NCBI RefSeq assembly: GCF_932294415.1
Contig: NC_065535.1
Coordinates: 13,362,282 to 13,426,281, forward strand
Direction: 5' to 3'
Source of the DNA: Quercus robur
Lineage: Eukaryota; Streptophyta; Magnoliopsida; Fagales; Fagaceae
Length of the DNA: 64,000 bases
Positions 59,067-64,000 of this stretch are shown here, piece by piece; position 1 is the stretch's first letter, and each line of letters begins with the position of its first letter. Both the position numbers and the translations under genes were made by a program. The notes below the pieces were generated by a model, which did not search any database, had not been told where the DNA came from, and was given only the letters and a program-made list of their open reading frames with translations.

Positions 59067-61472
59067 ATGGAGGGTTTTAGGGCCAGGTACCATATCCCAC
59101 AAGGAGTGGGTTTAGAATATTGCCCTTCGGACCAAATACTAACTAACAGAGAAACGGGCCAGGTTGCCATTCCTATGATCGCTTTCATAGAGGGAGGAAT
59201 GATGCTCCCTATGGGTAGGATAACTAGAGATTACTTGCTTAACCATAGGCTAACCCCCTACCAATGCGCCGCTAATATGTTCCGAGTTTTAGGGTGCGTA
59301 GATGCTTTGAATGACCAGATGAACCTCGACCTCACATGGCACAATGTTGCTTACTTGTACAAGTGCCACTGCCTTTCCGGGGCGTATTACCTCAAATCTC
59401 GATCTGACGAGGTGAGGCTGATATCTTGCCTTCCTAAGTCCAACAAATGCTTGAAGGATGATTATCTGGTCGTTTCCAAGGACTGGCATGACGGTTTTCA
59501 CTGTCCAGTTAGAGTAGGAACACCAGGTGGGGTATTCTAGGATCAGGTCCCTCGGTGGGGATCTTAGTCTTCTAAGCTTTCCCTCTACTTGTTTTAGTTG
59601 TTTGTTCTCTCGGATTAACCATAACCTCCTTTTTGGATGTTTTGCAATCAAAGCACACGTCACCCTGAGGATCAGTCTAGTCAACGTTCAAGCTTTTAAC
59701 TACCTCCTAAGGTCGGAGATTTTTGTGAGCGAAGACGAGCAGTTGCAGGTCGCTCACCTCATTTTGGACTACGAGCCACTGTCCCGTATTTTCCAGGACG
59801 TGGGCTAGGCAATAAGGGTATGGAGTTCTAGATTGGCCTGAATTAACGTTTCCAAGCCGAGATTCCTAGCTCGGAGAGACTTGCTACCAGTCCAATCGCC
59901 CGCTCAACGTGTTCCCCAAGGGGTAGCCGCTCTAGGGGAATAGATTGATTCTACACACTCATCCCTCGAAACTGAGATCGATCACTTCCGCTTTAACGAA
60001 GAGGGTGAAGTGCCAACAAGGCCAGTGGAGCTCTCAGACTCTGACTCAGTTCTTGATCGATTCTCTACGGCACATTCTCCGAGATTGATAGTTGCTCGAA
60101 TTAACATCAGCCAAGAGATTGAAGAGGAAGGCATGGATTTGAAGCCGAGATCTAGTTTAAAGGTAATATGGCCAATAGGAACAAAGGGCAATCCTCCAAG
60201 GATGCCCCTAACGTACAAGTTCCTGTCAGCCTCCCTCCTCCTTCCCTTCCTCCTCCCACTGACCCCAGGTTGCAGGCCAATCTGAACCTGAGGAGAAAAA
60301 GGCCAGTTGATGACTTAGAGGAGGGTGAGGTCGGGCCTTAGAAGGCTAAATTGCAGAAGAAGGGCAAGGAGCCTAAAGACAAAAAGATTAAGTCAATAAA
60401 CAGCCGAGACGAGGTTGTAGTTTGAAGGGGGCAGCGCACTTGGTCTCCTAGGATTGACTTGGCCGCGACACTTTAGGATTCCTAGCTGGGACAGGCGACA
60501 TACCTCACCGAGAATTTGCAGCAGCCGCTTCTCCTATCCCGTGACATGGATGGGCTCAGCAATACAAGACAGCCAGACCTCTTCATGTCGTTGAAGAGGG
60601 ACCTTGCAATGGTAAACCAAAAACCTTTCATCATTCAAATTCCAGATTCTATGTTAATTTACTTGTTGCCCATGTTTTGATGATCCTTCCACTACCTTTA
60701 TGTAGGTGACTTAGCAAATCTACGTGGCCGAGGAATAGGTTAAGAACTCTCACGAGGAGGTGAACGCTGAGGTTTAGGCCTGGCTTGCGGTTGAAAAAGT
60801 TGCTGGAGCCCTTAGGCAAGAGAAGGAGAGCTTGGCCGATAGGGTCAAGGAGGCTATCCAAGTCCAAGACAGCACCATGGCAGGCCTTAAGACCACGAAG
60901 AAGCAGGTCGAGGACATGCGCCAGAAGCTACATATAACAGAAATAAACCTGGCCACCGAGAAGCAAGTGGTTTTAGACCTCAAGACGTAGCTGCAACAAG
61001 CCAAGGACGCGGCTCGGGTGGCTAAGGAAGCAGCTGAGTGGTGAAGGCCTTTTATGAATGTGGGGTGTGTGACACTGAGACCAGGCTGACTAAAAAGGTG
61101 GCTGTGATTTGCAGGGACTACTGAACCGAGTCCTGGGGAGTGGCAATGGATCGAGTGGGAGTACCTGTAGACTTTGAGCTTAGAAGGGCTAAGAATATCT
61201 TTTTCCCAAAGGATATTTGAGAGATTCCTGACTCGGACTCTCCTACCGAGAATCTCCTTCCCACCCAGGCCACCCTTCCTGACACCGACGTTCCTAGGGG
61301 GGAAGGAGTGGACAAGAAGGCTCAGCCACCAAAAAAGGACAAGCCATCTGAGGGCTCATTCACAATCAGAGATGTCATCTCGCAGGCTAAGGACACTGAA
61401 TCTAAGTCCAAAGCTAAAGGAGCTCGCTCTGAGACTATTGACCCTGAGAAAAATCCGCCTAAAGACAAAGTC
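59067..61472 (+). pseudogene. Antisense extra ORF of the Gypsy element (putative plant transposon protein family), decayed
   Basis: 59067-59540 encodes FRARYHIPQGVGLEYCPSD, VAIPMIAFIEGGMMLPMGR and ITRDYLLNHRLTPYQCAANM, the hallmark of the plant "putative gypsy type transposon" domain (Pfam PF04195 as I recall it). A second block (about 59640-59808) continues with SLVNVQAFNYLLRSEIFVSE and LILDYEPLSRIFQ. 60700-61040 is a heptad-like coiled coil (DRVKEAIQVQDS, ATEKQVVLDLKT) with in-frame stops. The acidic/basic tail at 61140-61472 has KKAQPPKKDKPSEGS. Stops and shifts separate the parts; an intron after the first block is possible. Function is unknown in this family. Confidence 0.75.
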
Positions 61473-61894
61473 TAGAATTATAGATGTAGGATTTTCCTTT
61501 GTTATTTCACTATTGTTTTTCATTTCTGTGGCTTTTACCACCGCTTGTAATATGAATTTTATTTAAGTTAATGAATGAACTTCTTTTCTATTTTTTGGGT
61601 TTTTATTTTCATTGCTTTCAACTTTATTGTCGTTCATTATTCGCATTCCAAGAGATCTAACTAAGTGTGAACAAGATAAGGATAATTTCCCTTGAGCCTA
61701 TGGTCCGAGGAGTCATGCAAGACTTAGGTTTTGTTTAATACTTGAACAAATGTCTGGAGTAATTAATTTCCCCTAAACTTGTGGTCCGAGTAGCCATGCA
61801 GGACTTAGGTTCTGTTTAATACTTGAATAAATGTCAAATAAGAAGCACGAAGGCTTTGTACAATAAAAGAATTTATCGAGAAAGGAAACTTTCA

Positions 61895-64000
61895 TTAATA
61901 ATAGTACATCTTCAGGTTGTTTACATTCCAAGGGCGTGGTATTACATGCTCATCTAAATCTTCTAGAAAATATGCCCCAATGCCAGCCACTGAGGTGATA
62001 CAATATGGTCCTTTCCAATTTGGCCTAAGCTTTCCCCATGCTGGATTTTTTGCTGTGCCCAGAACTTCCCTCAACACTAAGTCCCCAGGCACTAGTGGCC
62101 TTGGCTTTACTTTAGCATCATAACCTTGCTTAAACTTGTGTTGGTAGTAGACTAGTTGGACCATTGCCCTTTCCCTTTTTTCTTCGATAAGGTCTAAGCT
62201 TTTTTCTAGCAGCTCATTGTTACTGCTCGGGCAAAATGAGCTGGTTTTTAGCGTTGGAAAGCTCATTTCTAGAGGAATAACAGCCTCGGTCCTGTAAGTC
62301 ATTGAAAAGGGGGGTTTCTCCTATTGATCTGCGGGGTGTGGTCTGATACGTCCACAGGACATGCGGCAGTTCTTCTACACATCTTCCCTTTGCATCGTAT
62401 AACCTCTTCTTAAGTCTGTTCACTATGACCTTGTTAATAGCCTCGGCTTACCTGTTCTTCTGAGGATATGCTGGGGTAGAATATCTATTCGTAATTCCCA
62501 ATTCGCAACAGTACCTTCTGAAAGCCTTACTATCGAACTGAAGGCCATTGTTTGAGATTAAGGTGTGAGGGACTCTGAATTGGGTAACAATGTTTTTCTA
62601 AATGAACTTTTTGGCGTCCACATCTCTGATATTCGCTAAAGATTCAGTTTCAACCCATTTAGTGAAATAATCAGTGCCGACGAGCAGATACCTTTTGCTC
62701 CCTACTACCTTGGGAAAGGGCCCGACAATATCCAAGCTCCACTGAGCGAATGGCCAAGGGCTGGATAGTAGATTGAGGTTCCCTCCCAATTGATGTATGT
62801 TTGGTGCAAACCTCTAACACTGGTCACACTTCTTCACGTATTCGTGTGCTTCTTTCTGCATGTTCGGCCACCAGTAGCCTTGGGTGATGGACCTATGAGA
62901 TAAGGACCCGCCTCCCGTGTGGCTTCCATAAATCCCTTCGTGTAACTCCTCCAGGATTAGTTCTGAGGCCTCAGGGTGTACGCAGAGTAAGTATGGTCCA
63001 GAAAAATAGCGTTTATACAACTTCTAGTCCTTGAATAGCCAGAACCGAGAAGCGTTTCTTTGTATCTTGTTAGCTTCGGTCTTCTCTTTGGGCAGAATAT
63101 CTTCCTTTAGAAACAGTACTAGAGGGTCCATCCAGCCATGTCCCACTCTGACATGGACATGGATTACTCCTCTCTTTGCCACTATGGTTTTGTATAAATC
63201 TTCCACAAGGATGACTCGGGGCAAACTTTGAGCCGAGGAGGTGGCAAGCGTTGCCAAGGAGTCAGCATATGTGTTTCCACTTCTAGGGATATGCAGTAAG
63301 CTAAAAGAATTGAAGTGTGATTGTAGGCATTTAGCTTAGTCTAAGTAGTCTTGCATTCTTTCGTCTCTTACTTCTAACTCCCCATTTACTTGGTCAACAA
63401 CCAGTCTAGAGTCCAAGAACATGTTTCTACTCTTCCGCCTGGTTTCTGAACCATGGACATTCCCTCCAGGAGGGCTTCATATTCAGCTTTATTATTTGTG
63501 GCCGAGAAACCTAGTCTTAGTGAATTTTCGATGGTAATCCTTTCAAGGGAAATCAGAACTAGCCCCACTCCGGAGCCCCTTGGTTAACTGCCCCATCAAT
63601 GTATATTTTCCAGCATGTGGGCTCTTGTAGAGAGATTGCGCCAACTGATTTTCCATCCATGCCTTACGCCCCTGCTTCTTTTTCTAACGAGGGTTTAGCA
63701 AATTCGGCTACCAGATCTACGAGGACTTGGCCCTTGACGGAGGTACGAGGCATGTACTTAATGTCAAAAGCCCCTAGGATCGTGCCCTACTTAGCGACTC
63801 CTTGTGTAATCAGTACTACAGAGTATGGACCTGAGCGGAAACTGGGTTAGAAAAATAACTATGTGTGCCAGGAAGTAATGGGGAAGTTTTCGTGTGGCTT
63901 GAACCATTGCTAGGATGGCCTTTTCTAATGGTAGTTAGTGGTCTCGGCTTCATGCAATGATTTGCTCACGTAGTAGACTAGTCGTTGGACGTTGTTGTCC
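61895..64000 (-). pseudogene. Gypsy pol remnant (RT end, RNase H, integrase)
   Basis: Minus strand, right to left: the RT/RNase H junction QRLVYYVSKSLHEAETT near 63980-63930; RNase H start WKIYIDGAVNQG (about 63610-63580) and NNKAEYEALLEGM (about 63500); integrase zinc finger region GIYGSHTGGGSLSHR, YWWPNMQKEAHEYVKKCDQC (62880-62814); catalytic core WSLDIVGPFPK and LVGTDYFTKWVE (62740-62640); and the C-terminal region VLREVLGTAKNPAWGKLRPN then WKGPYCITSVAG, ending KMYYY at 61895. The second catalytic Asp is Asn (AAC at 62552-62550, SNNG in place of SDNG). A stop (62450-62448) sits just before the block with the catalytic Glu (AEAINKV). Not functional. Confidence 0.85.

Larger units (their letters stand above)
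57705..64000 (-). mobile_element. Ty3/Gypsy retrotransposon, Tat-lineage-like, minus strand, 3' part
   Basis: On the minus strand, from the right edge: reverse transcriptase/RNase H end, integrase, a gap holding an opposite-strand ORF, a polypurine tract (GAGGAGCTAT-type, about 58470-58490) and the 3' LTR (58469-57705). Extra ORFs placed antisense between pol and the 3' LTR are known from the Tat lineage (Grande- and Retand-type elements). The 5' half lies outside the window. Stops throughout pol and the extra ORF show decay. Confidence 0.8.

Overview
This is eudicot nuclear DNA. It has spliced genes with GT-AG introns, AT-rich intergenic DNA full of poly(A/T) runs and TA/TTA microsatellites, and nested plant transposons (Ty3/Gypsy LTR elements, L1-type LINEs, large-TIR elements, MITEs, tRNA-type SINEs). 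The repeat types (MITEs starting GTTTGGATA, LTRs with a CTCCTCGG hairpin, plant SINEs) would suit a woody eudicot such as a Fagaceae tree. That placement is an impression, not a proof. Nothing prokaryotic or viral is present.

Five host genes are supported, all on the minus strand. (1) 48-1445: five 5' exons of an ABITRAM/Simiate (FAM206A)-like protein, running off the left edge. (2) 9614-11545: a complete four-exon class III secretory peroxidase, 315 aa. (3) 22091-23225: a complete three-exon A-type (alpha) expansin, 255 aa. (4) 33325-41511: a complete eight-exon RPN3/PSMD3, 26S proteasome lid subunit, 489 aa, with a transposon-swollen intron. (5) 50503-55158: a complete eight-exon Alba-domain protein with an RGG tail, 252 aa. 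Every exon chain was joined by hand, and the phases close exactly for all five. The genes are not functionally clustered; peroxidase and expansin both act in the cell wall, but 10 kb of repeats separates them.

The rest is mobile DNA. 2235-9165 is a large inverted-terminal-repeat DNA element whose arms are built from short self-complementary motifs; it carries a decayed plant mobile domain (PMD/MAIN-like) gene, and a solo LTR sits in its left arm. 12.2-19.8 kb holds MITEs, SINEs, a foldback hairpin and a 1.5 kb hAT-like element. 25731-32838 is a second large-TIR element; it contains a near full-length LINE and is flanked by direct copies of about 130 bp of the RPN3 downstream region. Inside RPN3 intron 6 (37449-34545) a solo LTR with 5-bp target duplications carries an 811-bp GC-rich element with a 10-bp target duplication. 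42.06-42.97 kb is a triplicated unit with a MITE in one junction; the sibling copies preserve the empty site. 45528-47391 is a 5'-truncated LINE. 57705-64000 is the 3' part of a Tat-lineage-like Gypsy element lying on the minus strand: decayed pol, then an opposite-strand extra ORF with its own TATA-like box, then the 3' LTR.

The most interesting signals are the PMD-carrying hairpin-armed transposon, the long direct duplications around the second TIR element, the GC-rich MULE-like insertion in the proteasome gene intron, and the promoter-like sequence in front of the antisense retrotransposon ORF. Splice sites, element ends and target duplications were read by eye, without alignment software, so low-identity boundaries may be off by tens of bases.
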